From the NCBI RefSeq assembly GCF_003001675.1, contig NZ_PVYW01000009.1, positions 62,001 to 126,000 of the forward strand: a DNA stretch of 64,000 nt, in the 5' to 3' direction. Both the position numbers and the translations under genes were made by a program. Under the pieces are notes generated by a model. It made no database searches, was not told the origin of the DNA, and saw nothing but the letters and a program-made list of their open reading frames with translations. Source of the DNA: Cohnella sp. SGD-V74. Lineage in GTDB: Bacteria; Bacillota; Bacilli; Paenibacillales; Paenibacillaceae. The first letter of the stretch is position 1, and every line of letters begins with the position of its first letter. Positions 37,629 through 46,722 of this stretch are shown piece after piece.

Positions 37629-38526
37629 TCGGAAATTCGATTTCGTCAAATCCAGCCGCATCTTCCTGACGGCTTCCGCCGCGGTTCTGCTGATCGGATT
37701 GATCGCGCTCAGCGTGTTCGGCTTGAACTACGGGATCGACTTCAGCTCGGGAACGTCCGTGGACGTGACGACGACCAAGAAATTGGAAGAAACGCAGGTT
37801 AAAACTTTCTTGAACGAACAAAGCCTGGGCGACTATACGCTGGCGTCCGGTGAAAACCGGGAATCAATCCGCTTCAAGACGGCGTTGAACGAAGAACAGG
37901 AGAAAAAGTTCAAAGAGGAGTTCTTGTCCAAGCTGGATCCCGACGCCTCGTTCGAAATCAATATCGTCGACGTCGATATCGCCAAGGAGCAAGAGAGAAA
38001 CGCATTGATCGGGATGGCGGTCGCGAGCCTCGGCATTATGCTCTACATCGTTATTCGTTTCGAATGGCGCTTCTCGATCGGCGCGATCGTATCGACGGTC
38101 TACGATGCCTTATTCGTAATCTGCGTGTTTTCGATCTTCCGGTTCGAAGTCAATCTGCCGTTTATTCTCGCCGTGCTGACGATTATCGGGTACTCGATCA
38201 ACGACACGGTCGTTATTTTCGACCGAATCCGGGAAAATCTGCGGTTCGCGAAAATCAAAAGCCATGCGGATTTGGATAAGCTGGTCAACGACAGCATCTG
38301 GCAAACGTTGGCGCGTTCGATCAATACCGTCATTACGGTACTGATCGCGGCCATCTGCTTGTTCATTTTCGCCGGGGAATCGATCAAACTGTTCTCGCTT
38401 GCGATTATCATCGGTTTGGCGAGCGGGGCTTACTCCTCGATCTTCATCGCCAGCCAGGTATGGCTGTACTTCAAGAAGAAGGAACCGCTGAAAAAGGTGG
38501 CCGTAAAGCCGCAAAGCACGCCGTAA
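37618..38526 (+). CDS. secF: Protein translocase subunit SecF
   Basis: A 302-residue partner of SecD with six membrane helices and the signatures NYGIDFSSGTSVDV and GYSINDTVVIFDRIREN. The ATG at 37618 is preceded by AAGGAG at 37602-37607 inside the end of secD; a GTG at 37609 is too close to that site. It forms the SecDF complex with the upstream gene. Confidence 0.95.
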   Translation: MRSSRKFDFVKSSRIFLTASAAVLLIGLIALSVFGLNYGIDFSSGTSVDVTTTKKLEETQVKTFLNEQSLGDYTLASGENRESIRFKTALNEEQEKKFKEEFLSKLDPDASFEINIVDVDIAKEQERNALIGMAVASLGIMLYIVIRFEWRFSIGAIVSTVYDALFVICVFSIFRFEVNLPFILAVLTIIGYSINDTVVIFDRIRENLRFAKIKSHADLDKLVNDSIWQTLARSINTVITVLIAAICLFIFAGESIKLFSLAIIIGLASGAYSSIFIASQVWLYFKKKEPLKKVAVKPQSTP

Positions 38527-38548
38527 GTAACGGAAAGGGGGGGCTCAA

Positions 38549-39487
38549 GTGGCTACGGTTCAACGTTCCCTTACCGCGGAACGCGGCTCCCTGGCATCCG
38601 TATGGGGGCTGCTCGGCATCTTTATCGTGAAAGGCTCTGTCGGCTGGCTGACGGGGAGCAAAGCGCTGTTGGCAGATGCGTGTCATTCTGCGGCGGATTG
38701 CGCCGGCACGTTCACGACCTATTTGGGATTGCGCAAGGCCAGGCTCGATCCGAACCCGGCAAGTTCGTCCCGCCATCCGGAGTCGGTTGCGGCGATCGTC
38801 TTGTCGGCGATTCTGCTCGTCGCCGGAATCGAGATGGGCGTCTCTTCGATCCGCACGGTCGCCAATGGGACCGAAGAAGCCCCGGGAGTCGGCGCGGTTA
38901 TCGTCATCGCCGCGGGCATCGGCGCACGGGAGGCGCTCATCCGCTACAAACGCAGATGCGACACCCGCTGCGGCATACGCGGCGATCGGGCCGGCGACAA
39001 CCGTTCCGATATTTTCGCTTCGCTGACCGCGCTTGTCGGCACTTCGGGAGCGGTCGTCGGATCTTGGACCGACATGCCGTTTCTGTACGTGCTCGATCCG
39101 GCCGCAGGACTGGTCGTCTCGGTATTCGTCGTCCGAATGGGCTACCGCCTGACCGCGGACGTCGTACGGGCTTCCAACCGCTGCTCGATCGACGAGTCCG
39201 ATGCGCAGACGCTGCTCGAGGCGGTGCAGAGAATCGAAGGCGTCGTTGCCGTAGACGAGGTGAAGGCGCGGGAGCGCGGGCATTACGTCGTGCTGGACGT
39301 CTCCATTCGAGTGAATCCGCGCATCAGCGTTTTCGAAGGGCAGGATGTCGCGAATCGGGTAAGACGCATGCTGACCAAGCGGTTCCTGCACGTCATGGAC
39401 GTCAACGTCAAGGTGCAGCCGTACGATCCGGGGTATCCGTACAAGTCGAATCACCAAGAGGAAGAGATGTCCTCTATGCTGCAATAA
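38549..39487 (+). CDS. Cation diffusion facilitator transporter
   Basis: A 312-residue CDF exporter with about six membrane segments. Metal-site residues are seen in helix 2 (LLADACHSAADC, two Asp and His) and helix 5 (GDNRSDIFASL, two Asp). The C-terminal cytoplasmic domain (IDESDAQTLLEAVQRIEGV) is typical of the regulatory dimer. CDF proteins export Zn, Fe, Mn or Co; the metal cannot be told. GTG start at 38549, 22 bp after secF, so it may be co-transcribed. Confidence 0.85.
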   Translation: MATVQRSLTAERGSLASVWGLLGIFIVKGSVGWLTGSKALLADACHSAADCAGTFTTYLGLRKARLDPNPASSSRHPESVAAIVLSAILLVAGIEMGVSSIRTVANGTEEAPGVGAVIVIAAGIGAREALIRYKRRCDTRCGIRGDRAGDNRSDIFASLTALVGTSGAVVGSWTDMPFLYVLDPAAGLVVSVFVVRMGYRLTADVVRASNRCSIDESDAQTLLEAVQRIEGVVAVDEVKARERGHYVVLDVSIRVNPRISVFEGQDVANRVRRMLTKRFLHVMDVNVKVQPYDPGYPYKSNHQEEEMSSMLQ

Positions 39488-39569
39488 TACGTATTTCGCG
39501 ATCCGCCGCCGGAATGGGCGGCGGATCGTTTGCTTCAAGTGAGAGATTTGGGGAAGGAAGACAGGAACT

Positions 39570-42014
39570 ATGATCAGATCGAAGTACAGATGGGATATGC
39601 CGCAGCCGGCTGCGGAGCGGGAGAACAAGCTGATGTCCGAGCTGGGCGTCGGTCGGCTCGTCGCGGGCGCGCTCGCGCGGCGCGATTGGAACGAGATCGA
39701 AGAAGCGCGCGCGTTCCTCGAGCCGTCCGCCGAAGCTTTGCTGGATCCCTATCGGATGAAGGGGATGGCGGAGGCGGTAGAACGAATCGGACGCGCGGCG
39801 CGGGAAGGAGAGCGCATTCGCGTGTACGGGGACTACGACGCCGACGGCGTGACCTCGACCGCGCTGATGATCCGGCTCCTTACGGAGCTTGGCGCAACCT
39901 TCGATACATACATTCCCCATCGAAGCCGCGAAGGCTACGGGCTGAACAATGCCGCGATCGACCTGGCCGCCGCCGCGGGCGTTCGCTTGCTCGTTACGGT
40001 AGACAACGGCATCAGCGCGGTCGAACAGATCGCCTATGCGGCAAGCCTTGGCATCGACGTCGTCGTCACCGATCACCACGAACCGCCCGAGCAGCTTCCA
40101 GACGCCGCGATTGCGCTCGTCAACCCGAAGCAGAAGGATTGTCCTTATCCGTTTAAGGGGCTGTGCGGCGCAGGCGTTGTGTTCAAGCTGGCGCATGCGA
40201 TGCTCGGACGTCCGGTGCTCGAATACGCCGACTTGGCGGCGATCGGAACGATCGCGGATCTGATGCCGCTGACGGGCGAGAATCGGATTATCGCCCGTCT
40301 CGGACTGGCGCAGCTGCGGCAAGCGCCGCCGGCGGGCATTCGGGCGTTGGCCAAAGCGGCGGGCATCGACATCGGCGAAATCTCCAGCGGCCGGGTCGGC
40401 TTCCAGCTCGCTCCGCGGCTGAACGCCGGAGGCCGGCTGGAGCATGCCGACAGCGCGGTTAAGCTGCTGGCCGCGGCAAGCGAATCGGAGGCGGAGGCAT
40501 ATGCGGACGAGCTGGATCGGCTGAACACCGAGCGTCAGGAGCTGGTGGAGCGAACGACGGCCGAAGCGGACGAAATGTGGCTCAAGCTGCGCGAAGCCGA
40601 CGGGGAGAGGCCGAGACGGGCGATCGTGCTGGCGAAGGAAGGCTGGAACGCCGGTATTGCGGGCCTCGTCGCCTCCAAGCTGGTGGAGCGTTATTACCGG
40701 CCGGCCGTTATCCTCGCCATTGATGCGGAGACGGGGCTGTGCAAAGGATCGGCGCGTTCCATCGACGGGTTCGATCTGTATGCCGCGCTAACGGACTGCG
40801 CGGAGCTGCTCGAGCATTACGGCGGGCATCAGGCAGCCGCGGGAATGACATTGCGCGTGGACAACGTTGCGGAGTTGGGAGAGCGGCTGGACCGGATCGC
40901 CGGGGAGCGGCTGACGGACGAGGATTGGCAGCCCAAGCGACTCGTCGACCTGTGCGTGTCGCTGGAAGACGTCAACTTGCGGGCGGTCGATCAGCTGGCG
41001 GCGCTGGAGCCGTTCGGCAACGGGAATCCGACGCCTCGCGTTGTCCTGCAGGACGTTATCATCAAAGAATGCCGGACGATGGGGAAGGAAGACAAGCATC
41101 TAAGATTAACGGTCGAGCAGGCGGGTCGGTCGCTTGAGGTCGTCGCATTCGGCATGGGACCGCAACGGGACAGAATGGCGCCGGGAATGCGCATCGATCT
41201 GCTCGGCGAACTGAGCGTCAACGAATGGAACGGCAATCGGAAGACGCAGATGATGTTCCAGGATTATCGCTCCCATCATCTGTTCGTGTACGACCGTCGC
41301 GCGGAACGAAGCCCGTGGGAGGCGCTGGAGCGTCTGATCGGAGCGGAAGCCGAGGGGCTCGCTGTCGCATGCGCCTCGAAAGCGGCCTATCATGAAGCCG
41401 TCGGCCGTTATGCGATGGCGGGAGTAACGATCGGTTTATACGGAACGCCGGCCGGGATGGACGCTTCCTCCGAAATCGCCGCGGCAGCTTCGGAGGACAG
41501 CGGCTGGCTGCCGGCCGATATTCGCCATCTCGTGCTTGTCGGGCTGCCGAAGCAGGAACGGGAGGTCGTCGCGCTCCGAAGCTGGCTGCTGCCCGAGCGG
41601 GGACTGGAGCGGGTGACGGTGCTTGCGGACGGCGAGCCGGGAGCGGGCAGCAGGCCGCAGGCGGGCAAGGAAGGCGAGTTTCCGGAACGTCGGCATTTCG
41701 CGGAAGTGTATGCGATGTGCCGCAAGCGGGGAAGCTGGCTGGACAGTCCGGACGGATTCGTGCGGGAGACGGCGGAAGCGACCGGATGGCCGCTGGCCGC
41801 CGTGCGGATGATGCTCGAAGTGTTCGTCGAGTTGGGCTTCATCGCAGCCAATGGCGTGTCGCGCAAGGTCGTCGCCGATCCGCCGCGCAAGGAGCTGAGC
41901 GAATCGTCCCGTTACCGCAAAGCGAAGGAGCAGGCCGCCCTCCGCAGAGTGGCGGAGATGACGGCGGAAGAGCTGCGAAGCTGGATGGAGGCCTGCCATC
42001 GCGCCGTTCGCTAG
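39570..42014 (+). CDS. recJ: Single-stranded-DNA exonuclease RecJ
   Basis: An 814-residue DHH/DHHA1-family 5'-3' exonuclease of recombination and repair. The metal-binding motifs are clear: YGDYDADGVTST, TVDNGIS and VTDHHEPPE. The DHHA1 part has GWNAGIAGLVASKLVERYYRP and GGHQAAAGMTL. An OB fold and a long C-terminal domain follow, as in B. subtilis YrvE. AAGGAAG lies 10 bp before the ATG. Position between secDF and apt is standard. Confidence 0.95.
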   Translation: MIRSKYRWDMPQPAAERENKLMSELGVGRLVAGALARRDWNEIEEARAFLEPSAEALLDPYRMKGMAEAVERIGRAAREGERIRVYGDYDADGVTSTALMIRLLTELGATFDTYIPHRSREGYGLNNAAIDLAAAAGVRLLVTVDNGISAVEQIAYAASLGIDVVVTDHHEPPEQLPDAAIALVNPKQKDCPYPFKGLCGAGVVFKLAHAMLGRPVLEYADLAAIGTIADLMPLTGENRIIARLGLAQLRQAPPAGIRALAKAAGIDIGEISSGRVGFQLAPRLNAGGRLEHADSAVKLLAAASESEAEAYADELDRLNTERQELVERTTAEADEMWLKLREADGERPRRAIVLAKEGWNAGIAGLVASKLVERYYRPAVILAIDAETGLCKGSARSIDGFDLYAALTDCAELLEHYGGHQAAAGMTLRVDNVAELGERLDRIAGERLTDEDWQPKRLVDLCVSLEDVNLRAVDQLAALEPFGNGNPTPRVVLQDVIIKECRTMGKEDKHLRLTVEQAGRSLEVVAFGMGPQRDRMAPGMRIDLLGELSVNEWNGNRKTQMMFQDYRSHHLFVYDRRAERSPWEALERLIGAEAEGLAVACASKAAYHEAVGRYAMAGVTIGLYGTPAGMDASSEIAAAASEDSGWLPADIRHLVLVGLPKQEREVVALRSWLLPERGLERVTVLADGEPGAGSRPQAGKEGEFPERRHFAEVYAMCRKRGSWLDSPDGFVRETAEATGWPLAAVRMMLEVFVELGFIAANGVSRKVVADPPRKELSESSRYRKAKEQAALRRVAEMTAEELRSWMEACHRAVR

Positions 42015-42035
42015 CCAAAGGCCGTTCAAAAAGTG

Positions 42036-42041
42036 TATAAT
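42036..42041 (+). promoter_or_regulatory. -10 element of the apt promoter
   Basis: A consensus TATAAT lies 70 bp before apt. A recognisable -35 is missing. Confidence 0.4.
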
Positions 42042-42110
42042 GCTACTCGTGAACTCGAACGAATACGTTTTCGCCAAGAAGCACGACCTATATAAAGGAG
42101 TTTGATATTG

Positions 42111-42623
42111 GTGGATTTCAAAGACTATATCCGCGTCATCCCCGATTTCCCGCAGCCGGGCATCCGGTTTAAGGATATTACGACGCTGCTCAAGGACGGG
42201 CAAGCATACCGCGCCGCCATCGACGCGCTCAAGGAGCTCGTGAAGGACAAACAAATCGACTTGATCGCGGGACCGGAGGCGCGCGGCTTCGTCATCGGAG
42301 CTCCGCTCGCGCTTGCTCTTGGCGTGGGCTTCGTGCCGATCCGCAAAAGCGGCAAGCTGCCCGGCGAGACGGTGGAAGCGGCTTACGACCTGGAATACGG
42401 CAAGGATCGGCTGGCCATCCACAAGGACGCGATTCAGCCCGGCCAGAAAATTCTGATCGCCGACGACCTGCTCGCCACAGGCGGCACGATCTCCACGACG
42501 ATCGGCCTGATCAACCAGCTTGGCGGCGACATCGTAGGCGCCGCGTTCCTCATCGAGCTGAGCTATCTGAACGGACGCGACAAGCTGGGCGGCATCGACG
42601 TCGCTTCGCTCGTCACTTACTGA
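42111..42623 (+). CDS. apt: Adenine phosphoribosyltransferase
   Basis: A 170-residue purine salvage enzyme that makes AMP from adenine and PRPP. Motifs: GPEARGF (about 60-66), the PRPP loop [13 protein letters not shown] and the N-terminal [17 protein letters not shown]. The start could be TTG 42108 or GTG 42111, both served by AAAGGAG at 42094-42100; GTG gives 170 residues, the same as B. subtilis Apt. It sits between recJ and rel, the conserved order. Confidence 0.95.
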   Translation: MDFKDYIRVIPDFPQPGIRFKDITTLLKDGQAYRAAIDALKELVKDKQIDLIAGPEARGFVIGAPLALALGVGFVPIRKSGKLPGETVEAAYDLEYGKDRLAIHKDAIQPGQKILIADDLLATGGTISTTIGLINQLGGDIVGAAFLIELSYLNGRDKLGGIDVASLVTY

Positions 42624-42643
42624 TCCCCTTTACGAGGGACATG

Positions 42644-42686
42644 AAGACGCTCCACGGCTGCTTTGCCGGAACGGAGCGTCTTTTTT
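42644..42686 (+). terminator. Intrinsic terminator after apt
   Basis: AAGACGCTCC (42644-42653) pairs with GGAGCGTCTT (42673-42682), followed by T's. Confidence 0.9.
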
Positions 42687-42765
42687 GCTATCGCATTCCG
42701 CAAGCCGATGTCATAAGTTGTTGTATCGTCGCAGCAAACCTAGGACTAAAGCCTCTCGGCCAAGG

Positions 42766-42795
42766 TTGACGTTTCCCGTCGCGAAGAGGCATAAT
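42766..42795 (+). promoter_or_regulatory. Promoter of rel-dtd
   Basis: TTGACG (42766-42771), an 18-bp spacer and CATAAT (42790-42795) lie 58 bp before rel. Confidence 0.7.
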
Positions 42796-42853
42796 GGTAG
42801 CAATACTTCTGGGGAAAATACCGGCGTAAGGCGTCGGCGGAAAGGAATTCGGC

Positions 42854-45049
42854 ATGGGCATGGAGCTGCTTCTCGAGAAAGCATCTACTTATATGAAAGA
42901 GCAAGACTTGCAGAAAATCCGGGAAGCTTACGAATTTGCCGAAGAAGCGCATCGCGGCCAAGTTCGCAAATCCGGCGAACCTTATATTTTGCATCCGGTC
43001 GCCGTGGCCGAAATATGCATGGGCATGCAGATGGACGTCGTGACGGTGATGGCGGCTCTGCTTCACGATGTCGTGGAAGACACCAAGGTAACGCTCGACG
43101 ATCTTCGCGAACGTTTCGGGGAGACGCTGGCGGGACTTGTCGACGGCTTGACCAAGCTGGAGCGAATCCAGTTCCGGTCCAAGGAAGAGCAGCAGAACGA
43201 GAACTATCGTAAAATGTTCGTCGCGATGGCCAACGATATCCGCGTCATTCTGATCAAGCTGGCCGACCGTCTGCACAATATGCGCACGTTGAAGTTTCAG
43301 TCCGAGGAGAGCCAGCGGCGCATCGCGCAGGAGACGCTCGACATTTTCTGTCCGATCGCTCACCGCCTCGGGATCAGCGCCATCAAGTGGGAGATGGAGG
43401 ATATCGCGCTTCGTTTCCTCAATCCGCAGCAATATTACCGCATCGCCCATCTGATGAAGATGAAGCGGACGGAGCGGGAGAATTATATTACCGAGCTCAT
43501 CGACAAAATTCGCGAGAAGCTCGAGGAGATGGGCATCCAAGGCGATATCTCGGGGCGTCCGAAGCACATCTACAGCGTCTACAAGAAGATGATGACGCGC
43601 AACAAGCAGTTTAACGAAATCTACGATTTGCTGGCAATCCGGATCTTGGTCGACAATGTGAAGGATTGCTATGCCACGCTTGGAATCATTCATACGCTGT
43701 GGAAGCCGATGCCCGGCCGGTTCAAGGATTATATCGCGATGCCGAAGGCGAATATGTACCAGTCGCTGCACACGACGATCGTAGGATCGACGGGCGAGCC
43801 GACGGAGGTGCAGATCCGCACATGGGAGATGCACCGCACGAGCGAATTCGGGATCGCGGCGCACTGGGCGTACAAGGACGGCAATGCCGCAGGCGTCGTT
43901 CCGGGCAGCTTCGGGGAGAAAATGAACTGGTTCCGCGAGATCATCGAGCTTCAACAGGAGACTCGGGATGCGGCGGAGTTCATGGAATCGCTCAAAATGG
44001 ACTTTTTCACCGACCTGGTGTTCGTGTTCACGCCCAAGGGCGAAGTGTTCGAGCTGCCCGCCGGTTCGGTTCCGCTGGACTTTGCCTATCGGGTGCATAC
44101 CGAGGTAGGAAACCGGACGATCGGCGCCAAGGTCAACGGTCGGATCGTCCCGCTCGATCATAAGCTGAAGACCGGCGACATCGTGGAGATTTTGACGTCC
44201 AAGCACTCTTACGGACCGAGCCAGGACTGGCTCAAAATTGCGCAATCCTCACATACGAGAAGCAAGATCCGCCAATGGTTCAAAAAAGAGAAACGCGAGG
44301 AAAGCGTCGAAAAAGGGCGCGAGCTGCTCGAACGGGAGCTGAAGAGGCTCGGATTGGAGCCGCACGAATGGACGGCGGACGAGAAGCTGCTGGACGCGGC
44401 GAAGAAATTTACGTTTAACGACGTGGAGGATATGCTGTCGGCGATCGGCTTCGGCGGCATTACGGCGGCGCAGATCTGCACGAAGCTGACCGAGAAGCTG
44501 CGCAAGGAAGCGGAGGAAGCGCAGCAGATCCAGCTGACGGCCGAAGTCAAGGAGATGAAGGCGCCCGCCTCATCGTCCGCGGAGAAGAAGCGGACGTCTC
44601 ACGGCGTCAGCGTCAAAGGCGTGGACAATTTGCTCGTCCGCTTCGCTCGCTGCTGCAATCCGGTGCCCGGAGACGATATTATCGGCTATATTACGAGAGG
44701 CCGGGGCGTGTCCGTCCACCGCACCGACTGCGCGAACATTCCGACCGGAGAGGACGGCGAGGAAGCGGCTCGGGTCATCGAGGTCGAATGGGAATCTTCG
44801 GTCGACGCCAATTACAGCGTGGAGATCGAGATTCTGGGCCACGACCGCCGCGGTTTGCTCAACGAGGTGCTGCAGGCCGTATCCGAGAGCAAGACGAACA
44901 TCGCCGCGGTGTCCGGACGGTCGGACAAAAACAAAATGGCGATCATGCACATGACGATTCTGATTCGCAACAAGGAGCATCTGCAATCGGTCGTCGACAA
45001 GATCAAGCGGGTCAAAGATATTTTTTCCGTGCAGCGGATGATGCAATAG
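42854..45049 (+). CDS. relA: Bifunctional (p)ppGpp synthetase/hydrolase Rel
   Basis: A 731-residue RelA/SpoT homologue controlling the stringent response. The N-terminal HD hydrolase site is intact (His47, His71-Asp72 in LLHDVVEDT), and the synthetase domain has [20 protein letters not shown], so both activities are likely. A TGS domain ([22 protein letters not shown]), a zinc-finger-like stretch (RCCNPVPGD) and a C-terminal ACT domain follow. AAAGGA precedes the ATG. dtd follows 26 bp later. Confidence 0.96.
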   Translation: MGMELLLEKASTYMKEQDLQKIREAYEFAEEAHRGQVRKSGEPYILHPVAVAEICMGMQMDVVTVMAALLHDVVEDTKVTLDDLRERFGETLAGLVDGLTKLERIQFRSKEEQQNENYRKMFVAMANDIRVILIKLADRLHNMRTLKFQSEESQRRIAQETLDIFCPIAHRLGISAIKWEMEDIALRFLNPQQYYRIAHLMKMKRTERENYITELIDKIREKLEEMGIQGDISGRPKHIYSVYKKMMTRNKQFNEIYDLLAIRILVDNVKDCYATLGIIHTLWKPMPGRFKDYIAMPKANMYQSLHTTIVGSTGEPTEVQIRTWEMHRTSEFGIAAHWAYKDGNAAGVVPGSFGEKMNWFREIIELQQETRDAAEFMESLKMDFFTDLVFVFTPKGEVFELPAGSVPLDFAYRVHTEVGNRTIGAKVNGRIVPLDHKLKTGDIVEILTSKHSYGPSQDWLKIAQSSHTRSKIRQWFKKEKREESVEKGRELLERELKRLGLEPHEWTADEKLLDAAKKFTFNDVEDMLSAIGFGGITAAQICTKLTEKLRKEAEEAQQIQLTAEVKEMKAPASSSAEKKRTSHGVSVKGVDNLLVRFARCCNPVPGDDIIGYITRGRGVSVHRTDCANIPTGEDGEEAARVIEVEWESSVDANYSVEIEILGHDRRGLLNEVLQAVSESKTNIAAVSGRSDKNKMAIMHMTILIRNKEHLQSVVDKIKRVKDIFSVQRMMQ

Positions 45050-45075
45050 CGGCGGGAGACGGAGGAAGCGGAAAG

Positions 45076-45516
45076 ATGAAAGTCGTTTTGCAGCGGGTAT
45101 CCGACGCCAAGGTTACCGTTGGCAATGAAGTCGTAGGCGCGATAGGCAAAGGGTTGCTGCTGCTCGTCGGAGTCGGGCAGGAGGATTCGGAGCAGGATTT
45201 GGCCTGGATGGCGGACAAGCTGGCCGGGCTGAGAATTTTCGAGGACGATGCGGGGAAAATGAACCTGTCCGTCGAAGACGTCGGGGGCGACGTGCTGTCC
45301 GTGTCGCAGTTCACGTTGTACGGCGACTGCCGCAAAGGCAGGAGGCCGAACTTCATGGGCGCGGCCAGACCGGAGCTGGCCGAAGCGCTGTACGACAAGT
45401 TTAACGAGCTGCTGCGTGCGCGGGGACTGCGGGTCGAGACGGGCAAGTTCGGGGCGATGATGGACGTGTCGCTCGTGAACGACGGTCCGGTGACGCTGAT
45501 CCTGGAAAGCCGCTGA
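45076..45516 (+). CDS. dtd: D-aminoacyl-tRNA deacylase
   Basis: A 146-residue enzyme that frees tRNA from mischarged D-amino acids and glycine. The two signature motifs SQFTLYGD and the C-terminal NDGPVTL (cis Gly-Pro) are present. The frame is open far upstream inside rel, but ATG 45076 follows GGAGGAAG at 45061-45068 and gives the normal [13 protein letters not shown] start. Confidence 0.95.
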   Translation: MKVVLQRVSDAKVTVGNEVVGAIGKGLLLLVGVGQEDSEQDLAWMADKLAGLRIFEDDAGKMNLSVEDVGGDVLSVSQFTLYGDCRKGRRPNFMGAARPELAEALYDKFNELLRARGLRVETGKFGAMMDVSLVNDGPVTLILESR

Positions 45517-45589
45517 CCGTTTGGGAAAGCCTCGATTGGGCCATAATACATGTCAAATCCCTACTTTTGGAGTAAAGGCAGGAGAAGAC

Positions 45590-45769
45590 ATGAGACAATC
45601 GCGGAAGGAAAAGACGGCGCTGTGGCTGATGCAGGAGGGCCTTATGCCGGAGCGCAGGGAGGCAATGGCTCTGGCGTCGCAAGGCGAAGAATTCGCAGGC
45701 GAGCTCGGGGCCGGTCCTGCGGGCGGAGCCTCCAACGGCCGGAGGCATCCTCCGGGCGGCAGAGGGTAA
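45590..45769 (+). CDS. Small hypothetical protein
   Basis: A 59-residue frame, MRQSRKEKTALWLMQEGLMPERREAM at the start, with an Ala/Gly-rich end. I do not recognise it. AGGAGA lies only 4 bp before the ATG, which is tight. It sits between dtd and another small gene on the same strand. It may not be a gene; a comparison with related genomes would tell. Confidence 0.3.
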   Translation: MRQSRKEKTALWLMQEGLMPERREAMALASQGEEFAGELGAGPAGGASNGRRHPPGGRG

Positions 45770-45828
45770 CGGAGGAAGGCCGGAGCGGGGCCGCCGAATG
45801 CGCCGCGTAACAGCCGAGGGGGAAAGCC

Positions 45829-46077
45829 GTGGCTTCGGGATGGGAATATTGCGGGACGCGGGAAGACGGATATTATCACATTTTGGCGCATGACGACGGA
45901 GACCGCATTCTGGACGAAATCGTCTCGCACTTCGAGTCGTCCAGACCCGATTCCGCCGATCGGGCCTTCATCGTGGACATGCATGCGATGGAGCACGATT
46001 TCGCGGAGCTGAGGAAGTTTCAGAGGCGGGTCGCGCATTACGAGCGGCTGGGATACGAGATTATGCTGACCTTTTAG
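45829..46077 (+). CDS. Small hypothetical protein
   Basis: An 82-residue acidic protein rich in His and Asp (YYHILAHDDGDRILDEIV, DMHAMEHDFAELRKF). No family was recognised. GTG 45829 follows GAGGGGGAAA, a good site. A strong terminator begins at its stop codon, which supports it being a real transcribed gene ahead of the hisS leader. Confidence 0.5.
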   Translation: MASGWEYCGTREDGYYHILAHDDGDRILDEIVSHFESSRPDSADRAFIVDMHAMEHDFAELRKFQRRVAHYERLGYEIMLTF

Positions 46078-46141
46078 CGGTTCCTTGAAGTCTTGTCGGC
46101 TCCTGCAGGGCCAAGACGACAAGGGAACGCTTACTTTTTTG
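46076..46141 (+). terminator. Two-part intrinsic terminator after the small gene
   Basis: The outer stem AGCGGTTCCTTG (46076-46087) pairs with CAAGGGAACGCT (46120-46131); an inner GTCTTG/CAAGAC stem sits inside, and six T's follow at 46135-46140. Confidence 0.8.
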
Positions 46142-46260
46142 TAATCAAACTGTAATCTGTTATACACGCGAGCTTAAAGTTTATCGACTAATCTATAGAC
46201 GACCCCCTTTTTCAATATAAACAACTATTGAACCTGTCGATTTCGACAGGTTATTTTCTT
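46139..46260 (+). ncRNA. Possible small RNA (promoter and terminator without a gene)
   Basis: TTGTAA (46139-46144) and TATACA (46161-46166), 16 bp apart, could start a transcript near 46173. A perfect 10-bp hairpin AACCTGTCGA/TCGACAGGTT (46231-46252) with ATTTTCTTT after it would end it about 85 nt later. No reading frame fits. It may instead be a relic of the hisS leader region. Confidence 0.3.
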
Positions 46261-46311
46261 TGTATCGGGAATGCGGCCGTCCCGGCTGGAGCATCCTGAT
46301 AAGGATCTTCC

Positions 46312-46340
46312 TTGACAGGCGTACCGCAACAGACTACAAT
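46312..46340 (+). promoter_or_regulatory. Promoter of the hisS T-box transcript
   Basis: A consensus TTGACA (46312-46317), a 17-bp spacer and TACAAT (46335-46340). Confidence 0.85.
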
Positions 46341-46346
46341 AAATTA

Positions 46347-46673
46347 CAATTGTATTTCCAAAGCCTCAGATTCGATGACGGGAATAAGTAATCCGGCCCC
46401 AAGCCCACAGAGAGGAAAGCCTTCGGCTGCAAGCTTTCCGGCAATGATCGGACGAACGACCTCCCCGAGAACCCGATGGGAACCGCCTGCCTGACGCCCT
46501 CGTCAGAATCGGCCTAGTAGCATCGCGGCGCAGCCGGGCGTTAACCGGACATAAGCAGCAAGCCGTCGTCGGAAGACGGGGCTTGAACGACGGGTGGCAC
46601 CGCGGGAGCGTAACGACAAGCTCTCGTCCCTGACGATCTTTAAGCGAGATCGCCATGGGACGGGGGCTTTTTT
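46347..46673 (+). ncRNA. T-box leader of hisS-aspS, probably reading tRNA-Asp
   Basis: Stem I includes an AGTA-type internal loop at about 46386-46390, an AG-bulge (CAGAGAGGAAA, about 46408) and a 3' specifier loop CGAACGACC with a candidate GAC triplet at 46458-46460. The conserved T-box sequence GGGTGGCACCGCGGG lies at 46592-46606 with the bulge TGGC at 46595-46598. A terminator follows (46619-46630 with 46657-46668 and T's to 46673). Uncharged cognate tRNA should switch the terminator off. The C in TGGC pairs with discriminator G, which suits tRNA-Asp rather than tRNA-His (C73). Confidence 0.88.
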
Positions 46674-46722
46674 GATCCGCAGGACAGCTTCCGATTATGC
46701 GCGATTTAGGAGTGAGAAGGAC

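Noticed and set aside
46594..46722. Longer N-terminus for hisS
   Set aside because: It would translate the T-box terminator region; ATG 46723 has its own ribosome binding site and gives the normal length.
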